64,000 nt of DNA, from positions 1 to 64,000 of the forward strand of contig JACRKC010000083.1 in the NCBI GenBank assembly GCA_016235555.1, written 5' to 3'. The stretch is from Verrucomicrobiota bacterium. GTDB taxonomy: Bacteria; Verrucomicrobiota; Verrucomicrobiia; Opitutales; Opitutaceae. Position numbers and translations under genes: made by a program. Position 1 is the first letter of the stretch, and each line of letters begins with the position of its first letter. Shown piece by piece: positions 18,863 to 27,337 of the stretch. The notes below the pieces were generated by a model. It did no database searches. It worked only from the letters and a program-made list of their open reading frames with translations, and had not been told where the DNA came from.

Positions 18863-20227
18863 TCATTTGGTTTCGGTCAGGATCGCATTCATCACCTTGC
18901 CGTCGGCCGTGGGCAGCGCGAGGCCGAGGAGGTGCGCGATCGTGGGGGCGACGTCGAGGTTGCGCACGCGGTCGAGCTTCACGCCTTTTTTGATGCCGGC
19001 GCCGCTCGCGAGGAAGATGCCGTCGAGCTGCGGATCGCCGTTGAGGTAGCCGTGGGTGCCGCCGTAGTTCTCGGCCGGTCCGGCGGCGAGTTCGCCGGTG
19101 GCGGTGCCGGAGAACGCGTAGCGATCCCTGGCGTAGAGGATGAGTTCGCCCATCGCCTCGTTTTCGGCGGGCGTGGGCATGCCGAGGTCGTGCGCGGCGG
19201 TCTCGGCGTCGAGCACCTGACCGACGCCTTCGGCGCGCGAGAAGAGTTCCTTGAGCTTCGGCACCAGCTCGGCGCGGCGCGCGGGGTCGGTCACGTAGAT
19301 GAAGGCCAGCCCGCCCTGCACGCCGGCGTAGACATCGCAGTGCGCGATGCCGGGGCCGGCGGTGTGGAGGAGGCCGGCCTGCTTGAGGACGACGTTGGGG
19401 AAGGAATATATTTCGACCTTCTTGAAGCCGTGATCCGTGGCGACGAGGATGGTGGTCTGCGCGCGGCGGCCGGTGGCGTCGATGGTGCGCAGGAGATCGC
19501 CGACGCGGCGGTCGGCGAGCGTGAGCGCGGCGATGCCGGCGAGCGAACCGGGGCCGAAGCGGTGGTGCATCGAGTCGGTCGTGAGCGGATGGTAGAGCAG
19601 GAGATTGGGCCGGTGGCGTTCGAAGATGAAGGAGGCGGCGCGCGACCAGATCTCGTCGCGCCAGACGATGTTGCGGCCGCCGGTGCGCTTGGCGGCGATC
19701 TCCAACTCGTCGGCGGTGAGCACGCCGGCGGCGACCATCTCACGTGGCAGCGGGTCGGTCGTGGCAGGCAGCTCGGCAAAGCTCCACGTGATGGTGCCGG
19801 GCCGCGTGATCGCGACCCAATCGACTTCGGCGGTCGTTAGCCCGGCGGCGTGGGCGGCGTCGTAGACCGTGGGCACGCGCACGAGCACGGCCTTGTCGGT
19901 CCACGGCTCGATCTTGGTGGGTTTGCCCGGACCTTGGCGGGTGACGTAGCCGTTGTAGAGGACGCCGTGTTTGCGCGGGGTGACGCCGGTGACGAGCGTG
20001 GTGTGCGTGGGCCAGGTGATGGAGGGGTTGGACACCGTCATCGCGTCGGCCACGGCGCCCTCGGCGGCGAGGCGGCGGAGGTTGGGCAGCGGGATCGACT
20101 CGTCGCGGAACAGGTAGGCGGGAAAGCCGTCGAGGCTGATGAGGACGACGTGGCGTTCGGTGGTGGCGGCGCGGAGGGACGGGCCGAGCGACAGGACAAA
20201 CAGAACGAAGGCGACGAATGGTCTCAT
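18863..20227 (-). CDS. Exported type I phosphodiesterase / nucleotide pyrophosphatase family protein
   Basis: A 454-residue member of the alkaline-phosphatase superfamily (ectonucleotide pyrophosphatase type). A signal peptide is present (F-V-A-F-V-L-F-V-L-S-L-G-P-S-L-R-A-A). Two-zinc site residues can be read in order: D in I-S-L-D-G-F-P-A-Y, the nucleophile Thr in S-N-P-S-I-T-W-P-T-H-T-T, D/H in T-D-S-M-H-H-R-F-G, D-H in A-T-D-H-G-F-K-K, and H in G-G-T-H-G-Y-L-N-G. The family hydrolyses phosphodiester or pyrophosphate bonds in the periplasm; the substrate is not predictable. It is of the same superfamily as the EboF-like gene at the left edge but clearly distinct. It stands alone, upstream of iolG. 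Confidence 0.9.
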   Translation of the reverse strand: MRPFVAFVLFVLSLGPSLRAATTERHVVLISLDGFPAYLFRDESIPLPNLRRLAAEGAVADAMTVSNPSITWPTHTTLVTGVTPRKHGVLYNGYVTRQGPGKPTKIEPWTDKAVLVRVPTVYDAAHAAGLTTAEVDWVAITRPGTITWSFAELPATTDPLPREMVAAGVLTADELEIAAKRTGGRNIVWRDEIWSRAASFIFERHRPNLLLYHPLTTDSMHHRFGPGSLAGIAALTLADRRVGDLLRTIDATGRRAQTTILVATDHGFKKVEIYSFPNVVLKQAGLLHTAGPGIAHCDVYAGVQGGLAFIYVTDPARRAELVPKLKELFSRAEGVGQVLDAETAAHDLGMPTPAENEAMGELILYARDRYAFSGTATGELAAGPAENYGGTHGYLNGDPQLDGIFLASGAGIKKGVKLDRVRNLDVAPTIAHLLGLALPTADGKVMNAILTETK

Positions 20228-20846
20228 GGGGAACGCGCGTAGCGGAGCAGACCGCAGCCCGCGGCGAGGGGCAAGAGTGCGCAGCGGAAAATTGCGAGCC
20301 GGTCGGCGGGCGGGTTCACCGATTTCTGTAGTGTGAAATCCGGCACGAACGTGACCGCGGCAAGCGGCGGACTGAACCAGAAAATCGGCCGGATCATGTC
20401 ACCCCGCGCGAACGGGCCGCGGACGGTTTGTCGGGAGAGGATTTGGGTGATCGGGCTGCCAGCGGTTGACCAAACACCCGCGGCGTCCGCAGGGAGTGCC
20501 CGGTTCCGCTCAAGCCGTGGCGCCCGGGGAGGCGGGACGAGTTCTGTAAGTTCCGGCGTATACCTCGAACGCACAGGAACCTCGGGCGACATCACGGCTA
20601 TCCGCGTGGCGGCGGTCTTATCCCACGTCGTGGGGTATAACAGGAAGTGAGGTCAGCCAACGGATGCCTTGGTTGTAGCGGCGGTCGGTGACCGCCGACG
20701 GAGGACTGCTGGAGGTTCGACGGCGGTCACAGACCGCCGCTACAGCTGGCTGACCGCTCTTCCTGTTACGCCCCACGACGTGCCCCCGAGGAAAAATTCC
20801 CTTGCGCGGGCAGGAGCGGGCCGTAGCGTGCGCGGCTCCGCGGTTA
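20228..20846. other. 619-bp gap without a supported gene
   Basis: An open frame at 20224-20595 on the minus strand has no recognisable family and unnatural composition, so I do not call it. The promoter of the phosphodiesterase gene should be at the left end. A large nested palindrome (20624-20782) fills the right part, and the tRNA promoter would lie between it and 20847. Confidence 0.45.
20624..20782. repeat. 159-bp nested inverted-repeat element upstream of tRNA-Glu
   Basis: Outer arms of 36 bp (20624-20659, starting cacgtcgtggggtataacag, and 20747-20782) match with about five differences. An inner pair, tgtagcggcggtc.../...gaccgccgctaca (about 20674-20744), forms a second stem and has the gtag...ctac borders of the small elements. 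This looks like one repeat inserted inside another. Confidence 0.85.
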
Positions 20847-20924
20847 GTCCCCATCGTCTAGCCCGGTCCAGGACACCACCCTTTCACGGTGAGAACCGGG
20901 GTTCGAATCCCCGTGGGGACGCCA
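20847..20924 (+). tRNA. tRNA-Glu (anticodon UUC), CCA encoded
   Basis: The acceptor stem gtcccca pairs with tggggac (20914-20920). The anticodon stem-loop is cacc-ctttcac-ggtg with anticodon TTC, and the T-arm is ccggggttcgaatccccg. The discriminator G is followed by an encoded CCA (20922-20924). A tyrosine recombinase gene begins 71 bp downstream, so the 3' end is probably the attachment site of an integrated element. Confidence 0.96.
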
Positions 20925-20995
20925 ATTAAACGCCTGATAGCAAAGGCTTTAATTTTTTGGGCTGCTAGGTTGCCAGTTGTCGTGGCAACCTAAGC

Positions 20996-22219
20996 ATGAA
21001 ACAGGCAACGAAACTCGCCGTCGCTCCGTTCGAAAATCGCAACGGCTCCACTTCATTTCGCGTCATCGGATGGCTGCACGGCGAGCGGGTGCGAATGAAT
21101 TTCAAGACCCGTGAGGAAGCGTCGGCGGAGAAGGCCGCATTGGAAATTCAGTCGCTCCAGGCGACACATGGGATGCGGTCAGTCCCGACCACGCTGTCGA
21201 TTGAGCAGGTGCGTGATGCCGAAGTGGCCTACCGTCGGCTCGCAGAGAATTCCCGTCCGCTCTCGTTTTACCTCGATTTTGCGCTGGCTAATTACCGCGA
21301 GCCAGAAAAACAAAAGCCGCTTGGCGACGCCATCGCCGACTATGTTGCGGCGAAAGAGCGGGAGTTTGAGCAGGACCAGATTTCTGAACCGCAATTCGAC
21401 CGCATCGGGTGGGAACTGAAACGGCTGGCGGTTTACTTCAAGCGTAAGACGGTGGCCGAAATCACCGCATCGGCGTTGGTCACGTTCCTGGAGGTCGGCC
21501 AGCCCGGCATGAAAACCTACAACAACCGGCGCGGCATTCTCTCCACCTTTTTCAAATTCTCGTTTCAGCGGGGCTGGATCGCCGAGAATCCGATTCCGAA
21601 GGTGCCGCATTTCCGCATTCGCCGCCGGAGGGGTGTGGCGCAGACGCTCTCAGTCGCGCAGGCCCGCGCACTCATGGAACATTTCGAGAAATTCGAAGAA
21701 GGTCGTTGGGTGCCATATTTCGCTCTCTGCCTCTTTGCCGGAATTCGTCCCTGCGTGCCCTACGGCGAGATTTCAAAGCTCAAACCCGATGCGGTGAATC
21801 TCGAAACCGGCATCATTCACATTTCGGCGGAGGTGTCGAAAGTCAGGGAGCCACGCAAAGTGACGATCCAACCAAACCTTGCCGCGTGGCTACGGGCCTA
21901 TCCGCTCACAAAATTCCCCATCGTAGTCCGCGATTTCAAAAAGCGTCGCGAGAAGTTTCGTGACCAGTTCCATCTCACACACGATGTGCTGCGCCACACG
22001 TTCATTTCGATGTTCGTGGCAAAATTTCGCTCGATCGGTGAAGCAGCTATCCAGGCGGGCAATTCCGAGTCGATCATCCGGAGGCACTATCTCGATTTGA
22101 AGTCGATTGCTGACGCTGATGAATTCTTTGGCATTATGCCGCAGCGGGAACACTTCGCTGTTGCGAAAGGCGACATCGTCGAGCTGCCGCGCGATGTCGA
22201 AATTAGGGTGGCGGTGTAA
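20996..22219 (+). CDS. Tyrosine recombinase (site-specific integrase)
   Basis: A 407-residue phage-type integrase. The first half is a DNA-binding region with an SAM-like core domain (about 110-200), and the C-terminal half is the catalytic domain. Catalytic residues are visible: Arg in F-A-G-I-R-P, a Lys in E-V-S-K-V-R-E-P-R-K, the box T-H-D-V-L-R-H-T-F, and the nucleophile Tyr in I-R-R-H-Y-L-D-L. It would catalyse integration and excision of the element at the tRNA-Glu gene just upstream; the gene is oriented away from the tRNA. The start M-K-Q-A-T-K-L-A is directly behind the tRNA 3' flank. The frame appears intact, so the enzyme may be active. Confidence 0.92.
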   Translation: MKQATKLAVAPFENRNGSTSFRVIGWLHGERVRMNFKTREEASAEKAALEIQSLQATHGMRSVPTTLSIEQVRDAEVAYRRLAENSRPLSFYLDFALANYREPEKQKPLGDAIADYVAAKEREFEQDQISEPQFDRIGWELKRLAVYFKRKTVAEITASALVTFLEVGQPGMKTYNNRRGILSTFFKFSFQRGWIAENPIPKVPHFRIRRRRGVAQTLSVAQARALMEHFEKFEEGRWVPYFALCLFAGIRPCVPYGEISKLKPDAVNLETGIIHISAEVSKVREPRKVTIQPNLAAWLRAYPLTKFPIVVRDFKKRREKFRDQFHLTHDVLRHTFISMFVAKFRSIGEAAIQAGNSESIIRRHYLDLKSIADADEFFGIMPQREHFAVAKGDIVELPRDVEIRVAV

Positions 22220-22257
22220 TCGTGGCGAGGGCGGCTTGACGTGCATTCCCTAAGTGA

Positions 22258-22488
22258 ATGAACGAAACAGATACGGCTTCAAAATTGCCCGGCCACCTGA
22301 CCGACATCGTGGGTTTGCGCGAGAGCGGCGTCTTTCCGTCTGGAAACGAACCGTCTATTCGGACCCTTCGGCAGTGGACGAAACTCCGACGGATACCATC
22401 TCACAAGGTGGGACATTTCGTCTACTACGATCCGTCCGAAGTGGCGCTGCACATCCGCACAAAGCTGAAGGTTCCAGCTCGGGGGTGA
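22258..22488 (+). CDS. Excisionase/AlpA-like helix-turn-helix protein
   Basis: A 76-residue protein with a MerR/excisionase-like winged-helix pattern: S-I-R-T-L-R-Q-W-T-K-L-R-R-I-P-S-H-K-V-G-H at about residues 33-53, followed by F-V-Y-Y-D-P-S-E-V. The tip of such proteins reads a DNA site and either promotes excision or selects the primer for transcription. It follows the integrase gene by 38 bp on the same strand, the expected place for a recombination directionality factor. The function is inferred from fold type and position only. Confidence 0.7.
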   Translation: MNETDTASKLPGHLTDIVGLRESGVFPSGNEPSIRTLRQWTKLRRIPSHKVGHFVYYDPSEVALHIRTKLKVPARG

Positions 22489-22498
22489 TACCACGAAC

Positions 22499-23212
22499 TC
22501 AATTCACGCTGGGGTCGCATGGCCCAAATGATCGGTTGCCGGTTGGGGCGTGATAATCGGCGCTCCGTTTTCGAATGGCATCGATGAATCCTGTAAGACC
22601 TTGAATTTCGGTCAAAGCCAGTTCCGCCGTCGACGCCGGCCACCGTCGCCACACTCCACGGAGCTGTTCGGCCGTCCGCGCGGCGGTGCGCAGATCCCGC
22701 ATCAACCGAAAAGGAACGGTGCTGACACCGCTGTGTGCGTCTGAACGCGACTCAGCCAAGTGATGGCGAATGCGCTGCCGGAGTTCGGCAGTGGGGAGAC
22801 CTTCCTTCTCCGCGAGGCCGAGCCATTTTTCGATTTCCTCGGGAACGGAAAAAGCCAGGGCAATTTCGCAGTGGTGACTCCAAGTAAGCGCGTCATGGCG
22901 TCGAGACATTGGAATTCGCCGGCAAACCAGTTTGGCATTCCGCAGCGTGCCGGGATCGAGTCCGGCGACCGAGGCGCACTGCGCGATCTGCCCGCGGCGG
23001 GGGGCGCGCTCATGCGCGAGAACGTCGCCGAGCCAGGCGGTGAGAGTCTGGCGCGATCCCTGGGTGGTTTGCGCAAGTTGAGCGAGACGCCCGATAAGTT
23101 CATGCCAGCCGGGTTCGTCGAGATCAGATGCCACGGCTAGTCCCAGGTGGCTCGCTCCGGTGAATGCTTTCGCTGGCAGCGCTGAGATGAGATGCAGCAA
23201 CTCAGTTGGCAT
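22499..23212 (-). CDS. Unrecognised island protein with a ParB-like helical motif
   Basis: A 237-residue soluble protein. The middle region resembles a segment seen in ParB-like and plasmid-replication-associated proteins: T-L-R-N-A-K-L-V-C-R-R-I-P followed by L-T-W-S-H-H-C-E-I-A-L-A-F and W-L-G-L-A-E-K-E-G-L-P-T-A-E-L-R (about 93-145). No enzymatic motif is seen. It is the last gene of a three-gene run in which each start overlaps the previous stop (11 bp here, 4 bp before). Translational coupling is therefore likely and the three products probably work together. The role is unknown; I regard DNA binding as only a possibility. Confidence 0.6.
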   Translation of the reverse strand: MPTELLHLISALPAKAFTGASHLGLAVASDLDEPGWHELIGRLAQLAQTTQGSRQTLTAWLGDVLAHERAPRRGQIAQCASVAGLDPGTLRNAKLVCRRIPMSRRHDALTWSHHCEIALAFSVPEEIEKWLGLAEKEGLPTAELRQRIRHHLAESRSDAHSGVSTVPFRLMRDLRTAARTAEQLRGVWRRWPASTAELALTEIQGLTGFIDAIRKRSADYHAPTGNRSFGPCDPSVN

Positions 23213-23594
23213 CGGATTTTTGGGCCGGCCGTGGTGGCAGGTGAAGCCGGCTTTGCATAGCGTTCACCTGAAGGCGAAAGCCCTCGGCCGTGATCCCGTG
23301 TTTCTTCGCGTAACTGCGCAGGCTGGTGCGGCCAAACTCGGCAATACCCGTTGCATGGATCAGGGCGTCTACCGCGAGATCGCGGTTCCGGGTGCAGGCC
23401 AATTCATAGATCAAATCGCGGACAGCCCGTAGAGTCGTAGCAGCTTCGCTCTCTGGGGGGAGAGCAAGCGCAGTGCGCAGCTCATCCACGAGTCCCAACT
23501 CGTCGCAGTCTTTGAGGAGGTCTTCCACACTCGGGCGCATAGCAGTTCGCGAAATTCCGACAGGATTCAACCGATCACAGGCAATCCGATTCAT
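23202..23594 (-). CDS. Unrecognised small protein, middle gene of the island operon
   Basis: 130 residues as drawn; an internal start at M-R-P-S-V-E-D-L-L (residue 19, 23540) is equally possible and would remove the overlap with the gene before. The protein is mainly helical (V-E-D-L-L-K-D-C-D-E-L-G-L and A-V-R-D-L-I-Y-E-L-A-C). It has a helix-turn-helix-like stretch R-T-S-L-R-S-Y-A-K-K-H-G-I-T-A-E-G at about residues 90-106. I do not recognise the family. Its stop lies within the next gene's start region. Confidence 0.55.
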   Translation of the reverse strand: MNRIACDRLNPVGISRTAMRPSVEDLLKDCDELGLVDELRTALALPPESEAATTLRAVRDLIYELACTRNRDLAVDALIHATGIAEFGRTSLRSYAKKHGITAEGFRLQVNAMQSRLHLPPRPAQKSDAN

Positions 23595-23920
23595 CGCGGG
23601 ATGGTCGGGGCGATCCGGTCAGCACCCCGATGCTGTTTCCATCGGTGGCGGATCAATGTCAGGGCCGTTTCGCATTCGGCGAGCTGAGAATCCAAAAAGA
23701 CGTCGAATTCGTCTGGCATGCGTCGTTTGACCCAAGTAGGCGTCTGCTCAAGACACGTTATTCGATCCGCAATGCAGGCGAGTTCGTCGTCCAAGTCGGC
23801 GACACCGTTCATGTCTTCCGTGGCGAGTAGGGCGAATTCATACATGGGATCGGCAGGCGGGACCCCGTGTTCTGCGATGTCCCGGCGTATCTTGCCGCTA
23901 ATTTCTTTGCGTGTCGGCAT
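23591..23920 (-). CDS. Unrecognised small protein, first gene of the island operon
   Basis: 109 residues, acidic in the centre (E-D-M-N-G-V-A-D-L-D-D-E-L) and basic at both ends. No signal, membrane segment or catalytic motif is visible. The TGA stop overlaps the next gene's ATG (ATGA, 23591-23594), which is typical of operon genes. The function is unknown. The composition is less GC-rich than in the neighbouring chromosomal genes, fitting the island context. Confidence 0.55.
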   Translation of the reverse strand: MPTRKEISGKIRRDIAEHGVPPADPMYEFALLATEDMNGVADLDDELACIADRITCLEQTPTWVKRRMPDEFDVFLDSQLAECETALTLIRHRWKQHRGADRIAPTIPR

Positions 23921-23965
23921 GGATCATTCGATTTGATGCAGCAACGGTCGCACACGAAGTGCACG

Positions 23966-24265
23966 TCAATTTCGACCTGGAGTAGAAATCGCACTTAGTA
24001 TGTTCGGCCTGCCATCGGCTTTCGTCACGCGCGCGGGCCGGTGAATTGCCTTAGGTCGAATTCGGCGCCGGCCTGCGAAATCACCAATGCAATCCAAGTA
24101 ATCTTTGGCGACACCGACGGCTGTGCGGTTGGCCAATTGATATTCAATCAAGGCAGCGGCGGTCGGGGCCTCCGCACCTCGTTCTTTACTGATCAGGCGA
24201 ACGGCGGCGGCGAAAACGCGATAATGCTCGCGACTCACCCGGACAGAGATCGTAGATGATTTCAT
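23966..24265 (-). CDS. Small ribbon-helix-helix-like protein, function unknown
   Basis: 99 residues beginning M-K-S-S-T-I-S-V-R-V-S-R-E-H-Y-R-V-F, a strand-then-helix opening that resembles ribbon-helix-helix DNA-binding proteins of plasmids and islands. A helix with A-A-L-I-E-Y-Q-L-A-N-R-T follows. The C-terminal third is rich in arginine and proline without a clear fold. It sits upstream of the three-gene run and could be its regulator; that is inference from position only. Confidence 0.5.
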   Translation of the reverse strand: MKSSTISVRVSREHYRVFAAAVRLISKERGAEAPTAAALIEYQLANRTAVGVAKDYLDCIGDFAGRRRIRPKAIHRPARVTKADGRPNILSAISTPGRN

Positions 24266-24467
24266 GTTGGCTGGAGGAGACGGTTTTCATGGTATCGTGA
24301 AGGATAACTCCTTGTCGTAGCCGAGAGCTGCGACCGGTATATGATTTATAGGTAAGCGACCAATCGCAGAGGAAACATGCGTTGGGTCGGATTTGAAAGG
24401 AACGCGTGATAGTAGCACACCGCGCGGGCTCTTGTCTCGGCAACCGGTGCGAAAAAATCGGCGACGC

Positions 24468-25484
24468 CTACCATCGCGACGCCTCACGGACCCGGCTGGG
24501 CGGGCACCCGCGCAGTTTTCCGAACCAGCGCGCCATTTGGGTCTCGTCGCAAAACCCGCAGGCCAAGGCCACATCCAGCCCCTTCAGGTTGGTGGTCTGC
24601 AACAGGGTGATCGCGTTTTCCACCTGGCGGCCGCGAAGGTATTCCCGGGGTGTCTGGTTGAAAGAGTTTTTGAACAGGCGTTGGAAGTGATTTCGGCTGT
24701 AACCTGAGGCTCGCGCAAGCGCATCCACGTCGAATTCTTCGGCGTAGTGAACGTCAACATACGCCACGACGCGTTTCTCGGCGTCGATCGGGAGGCAACC
24801 TCTTCGTTCTGTAGATACCTGAGAACCGAAACAATAGTTAAGCACGTGTGCAGCCATCACGACCCCGAGCGCCTCAACATACTGAGAGTTTTGCCGTTGC
24901 TCGCCGCGGGAAAGCTGACGGAAAACATTGGAGACTGGAGCTACCAACTCGTCCTCGCGAGTCAGTTCCGCAAGGTCGGCCACAGTTACGCCCTTAAAAC
25001 TCGATGAGCCAGTTTCACGAAGAAACCGTTGTTCGATGATCAGCGTGACGGTCTGTTCGTTGGTTGATGCGGCAGTCATTTCGGGCTCCCCGGCCGCGAG
25101 GACAATTACTACGGGAGGTTGAACCCGCACCGTGCCTACGTAGCGCAAAGGGAGCGGGGCAATTGCTCCGCAAACCCCAGCGATTTCGAGGAGCAGAACA
25201 ATGCGCGCACGCGTTTCCGAAATTGTGTGTCTGGCTGGCTGAGACTGCCCGAATCGCACGCTCACATTCCGACCGGGATAATATCGAGTGGCCGGTCTTT
25301 CTAGGCCGACTAGCCCTTCTGCTTTGGGCTGATCTGCCGTGCCGGACTGAGGGTAGTGAATCGGGGGTTGAGCTGGCATGCCAAAAATGGCTGCGCAGCG
25401 GTCACGCAGCCATCTTAACACTCTAAAGAATCCCTGCCGGCCTGTCTCGGCGAGCAGTGCGATTGTTTCGGCTCGGGACACCAC
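24468..25484 (-). CDS. AraC-family transcriptional regulator
   Basis: 338 residues. The C-terminal domain (about 235-335) is an AraC/XylS double helix-turn-helix: V-D-A-L-A-R-A-S-G-Y-S-R-N-H-F-Q-R-L-F-K is the first, and G-L-D-V-A-L-A-C-G-F-C-D-E-T-Q-M-A the second, followed by P-P-S-R-V-R-E. The N-terminal region has no recognised sensor fold. An extended start is drawn; the true start may be internal. It stands at the downstream end of the long carbohydrate-utilisation block and is the only regulator next to it, so it is a candidate activator responding to a sugar. It could equally be the last gene of the tRNA-linked island. Confidence 0.82.
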   Translation of the reverse strand: MVSRAETIALLAETGRQGFFRVLRWLRDRCAAIFGMPAQPPIHYPQSGTADQPKAEGLVGLERPATRYYPGRNVSVRFGQSQPARHTISETRARIVLLLEIAGVCGAIAPLPLRYVGTVRVQPPVVIVLAAGEPEMTAASTNEQTVTLIIEQRFLRETGSSSFKGVTVADLAELTREDELVAPVSNVFRQLSRGEQRQNSQYVEALGVVMAAHVLNYCFGSQVSTERRGCLPIDAEKRVVAYVDVHYAEEFDVDALARASGYSRNHFQRLFKNSFNQTPREYLRGRQVENAITLLQTTNLKGLDVALACGFCDETQMARWFGKLRGCPPSRVREASRW

Positions 25485-25535
25485 AGGGAAGTCGGCTGCC
25501 GTCTGCTGCTATTAGCACATCATGGGGGAGCAGCG

Positions 25536-27287
25536 TCAGCGAAACGTGCCGGCTTCATGAACGATCTCGCCTCCCACGATGGTCACGGCGGCGCGCAGCT
25601 CGCGCAATTTGTCCTCCGGCTGCCGCAGAAAGTCGCCCGTGAGGATCGCGAGGTCGGCGAGTTTGCCGACTTCGATGGAGCCGCGGCGCTTCTCGTCGAA
25701 GCTCATCCACGCGGCGTCGATCGTGAACATGCGCAGCGCCTCCTCGCGTGAGATGCGCTGGTGCGCGCCGATGACTTTTCCGCCCTCGGTGCGGCGCGTG
25801 ATCGCGGCCTGCATCGCGAGGAACGGGTTGTAGGGGTTCAGCGACGTGTCGGGGTCGAAGCCCATCATGTGGTCGGCGTTGAGCGCGACTTTGGCGCCGG
25901 CTTTCCGCCAAGTCTGGAGGCCGATGAAACTCTCCATGCGCTTCTGTCCGAGCGCGTCGAGCAACGCGTCGCCGTCCTTGAAAAACCATGCGGGCTGCGT
26001 GTCCACGACGACGCCGAGGCGCGCCACCCGTGCGGCGGTCGCGGAATCTGGAAAATAGGCGTGGATGAGATTGTAGCGCCGCGGCGCAACGGGGCTGTCG
26101 GCGTTGGAGGCCTCAATCGCATCCAGCACGACATCGACGCCCGCGTCGCCCGTGACGTGCGACGACATCTGCCAGCCGAGGCGGTGTGCGGTGCGGACGA
26201 TATTCTTCATGTTTTCCGGCGCGATCCGCAGATCACCGCGGTAGGCGGGATCTTTGAAACCGTAGAGCGAGAACGCCGCGGGGCCGTAGGGCTCGCGCAT
26301 GTAGGCGGTGCCGTAGAGCGCGCCGCCATCGACACCGACCTTGAGCGGGCCGACTTTCACCCAGTCGTCGCCGTCGCCGGTCTTGAACGGAATCGCGCGA
26401 ATCGCCTTCTCGGTGGCCTCGACGGTGCCGTCGGTCGTGAGGCCGATGGTGACGGTCACGCGCACGGGCAGGCGGCCGGCGGCCCGGAGTTTTTCGTAGG
26501 TGCGGTAGGCGCCGACGTTGGCGTTGCGCTCCGTGATACTCGTGATGCCGATTTCGTTGTAACGGCGCAGGAGCGTGACGAGGGAGTCGTGGTATTTTTC
26601 CTCGGACACGTTGCGCGCGGGGAGGAATTTCACGAGGAGCGCGCCGGCGTTTTCGATCACGCCGGTGGGCGCGCCGTTGGGGCCGAGGCGAACCGCGCCG
26701 CCGGGGGGCGCGACGGTGGCCGCCGTGATGCCGGCCGCGGCGATGGCGCGCGAGTTGAGGGCCTGCACGGTCTTGTTGGCGTATTGCCACGTGAACACGG
26801 CCGGATGATCCGGCGCGGCGGCGTCGAGATCGGCGCGATTCGGAATCCGCCGCTCGCGGATGCGTGTGACATCGACGCGCGGGAGCTGAATCCAGTTTCC
26901 GGCCGGCAGGGCCTTCGCCTGCTCGCGGACCCAGTCTTGAATCTCGACGATGGAGTGGAGTTGGCGGAAGGGCTGGCTCGCCTCGCCGCGGGCTGCGCCG
27001 GTCGCGTGGACGTGCGACTCGATCAGGCCGGGGATCACGGAGCGGCCGCGGGCGTCGAGGGTGCGCGTCTGCGGGCCGACGCGAGATTGGATCTCGGCGT
27101 CGGAGCCGACGGCGACAAACACGCCGTCCTTGATCGCCACGGCGGACGCGGTGCCGGACGCGGCATCGAGGGTGAGCACGCGGCCGTTGAGCACGACAAG
27201 ATCGGCGGGCGGCTCGGTGGCGTGGGACTGGACCACCGAGGCACGGTGCACGCAGAGGATGATGAGGAAGGTGAGGATGGGTTTCAT
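25536..27287 (-). CDS. Exported YtcJ-like metal-dependent amidohydrolase
   Basis: 583 residues with a signal peptide (L-T-F-L-I-I-L-C-V-H-R-A-S-V-V-Q-S). The amidohydrolase superfamily metal motif is H-V-H in G-L-I-E-S-H-V-H-A (about 92-94). Further ligand-type residues appear in S-S-H-V-T-G-D-A-G, in Y-N-L-I-H-A-Y-F and in N-A-D-H-M-M-G-F. The N-terminal strand region (L-V-V-L-N-G-R-V-L-T-L-D) and C-terminal strands (D-L-A-I-L-T-G-D-F) form the usual composite beta domain of the YtcJ group. The substrate is unknown. It is the last gene of the block, with a 50-bp gap to the preceding esterase. Confidence 0.88.
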   Translation of the reverse strand: MKPILTFLIILCVHRASVVQSHATEPPADLVVLNGRVLTLDAASGTASAVAIKDGVFVAVGSDAEIQSRVGPQTRTLDARGRSVIPGLIESHVHATGAARGEASQPFRQLHSIVEIQDWVREQAKALPAGNWIQLPRVDVTRIRERRIPNRADLDAAAPDHPAVFTWQYANKTVQALNSRAIAAAGITAATVAPPGGAVRLGPNGAPTGVIENAGALLVKFLPARNVSEEKYHDSLVTLLRRYNEIGITSITERNANVGAYRTYEKLRAAGRLPVRVTVTIGLTTDGTVEATEKAIRAIPFKTGDGDDWVKVGPLKVGVDGGALYGTAYMREPYGPAAFSLYGFKDPAYRGDLRIAPENMKNIVRTAHRLGWQMSSHVTGDAGVDVVLDAIEASNADSPVAPRRYNLIHAYFPDSATAARVARLGVVVDTQPAWFFKDGDALLDALGQKRMESFIGLQTWRKAGAKVALNADHMMGFDPDTSLNPYNPFLAMQAAITRRTEGGKVIGAHQRISREEALRMFTIDAAWMSFDEKRRGSIEVGKLADLAILTGDFLRQPEDKLRELRAAVTIVGGEIVHEAGTFR

Positions 27288-27337
27288 GGGCTGGCGTCGT
27301 CTTCGAGTTCAAATCTCCCTATCGAGCGCAGGGTGGT

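Noticed and set aside
20224-20595. A 123-codon open frame on the minus strand upstream of the phosphodiesterase gene
   Set aside because: No recognisable motif; rich in proline and arginine. It overlaps the next gene's start and has no evident start signal.
25485-25535. Far attachment site of the tRNA-Glu element
   Set aside because: No copy of the tRNA 3' end (gttcgaatccccgtgggg) is present here or elsewhere in the window by eye.
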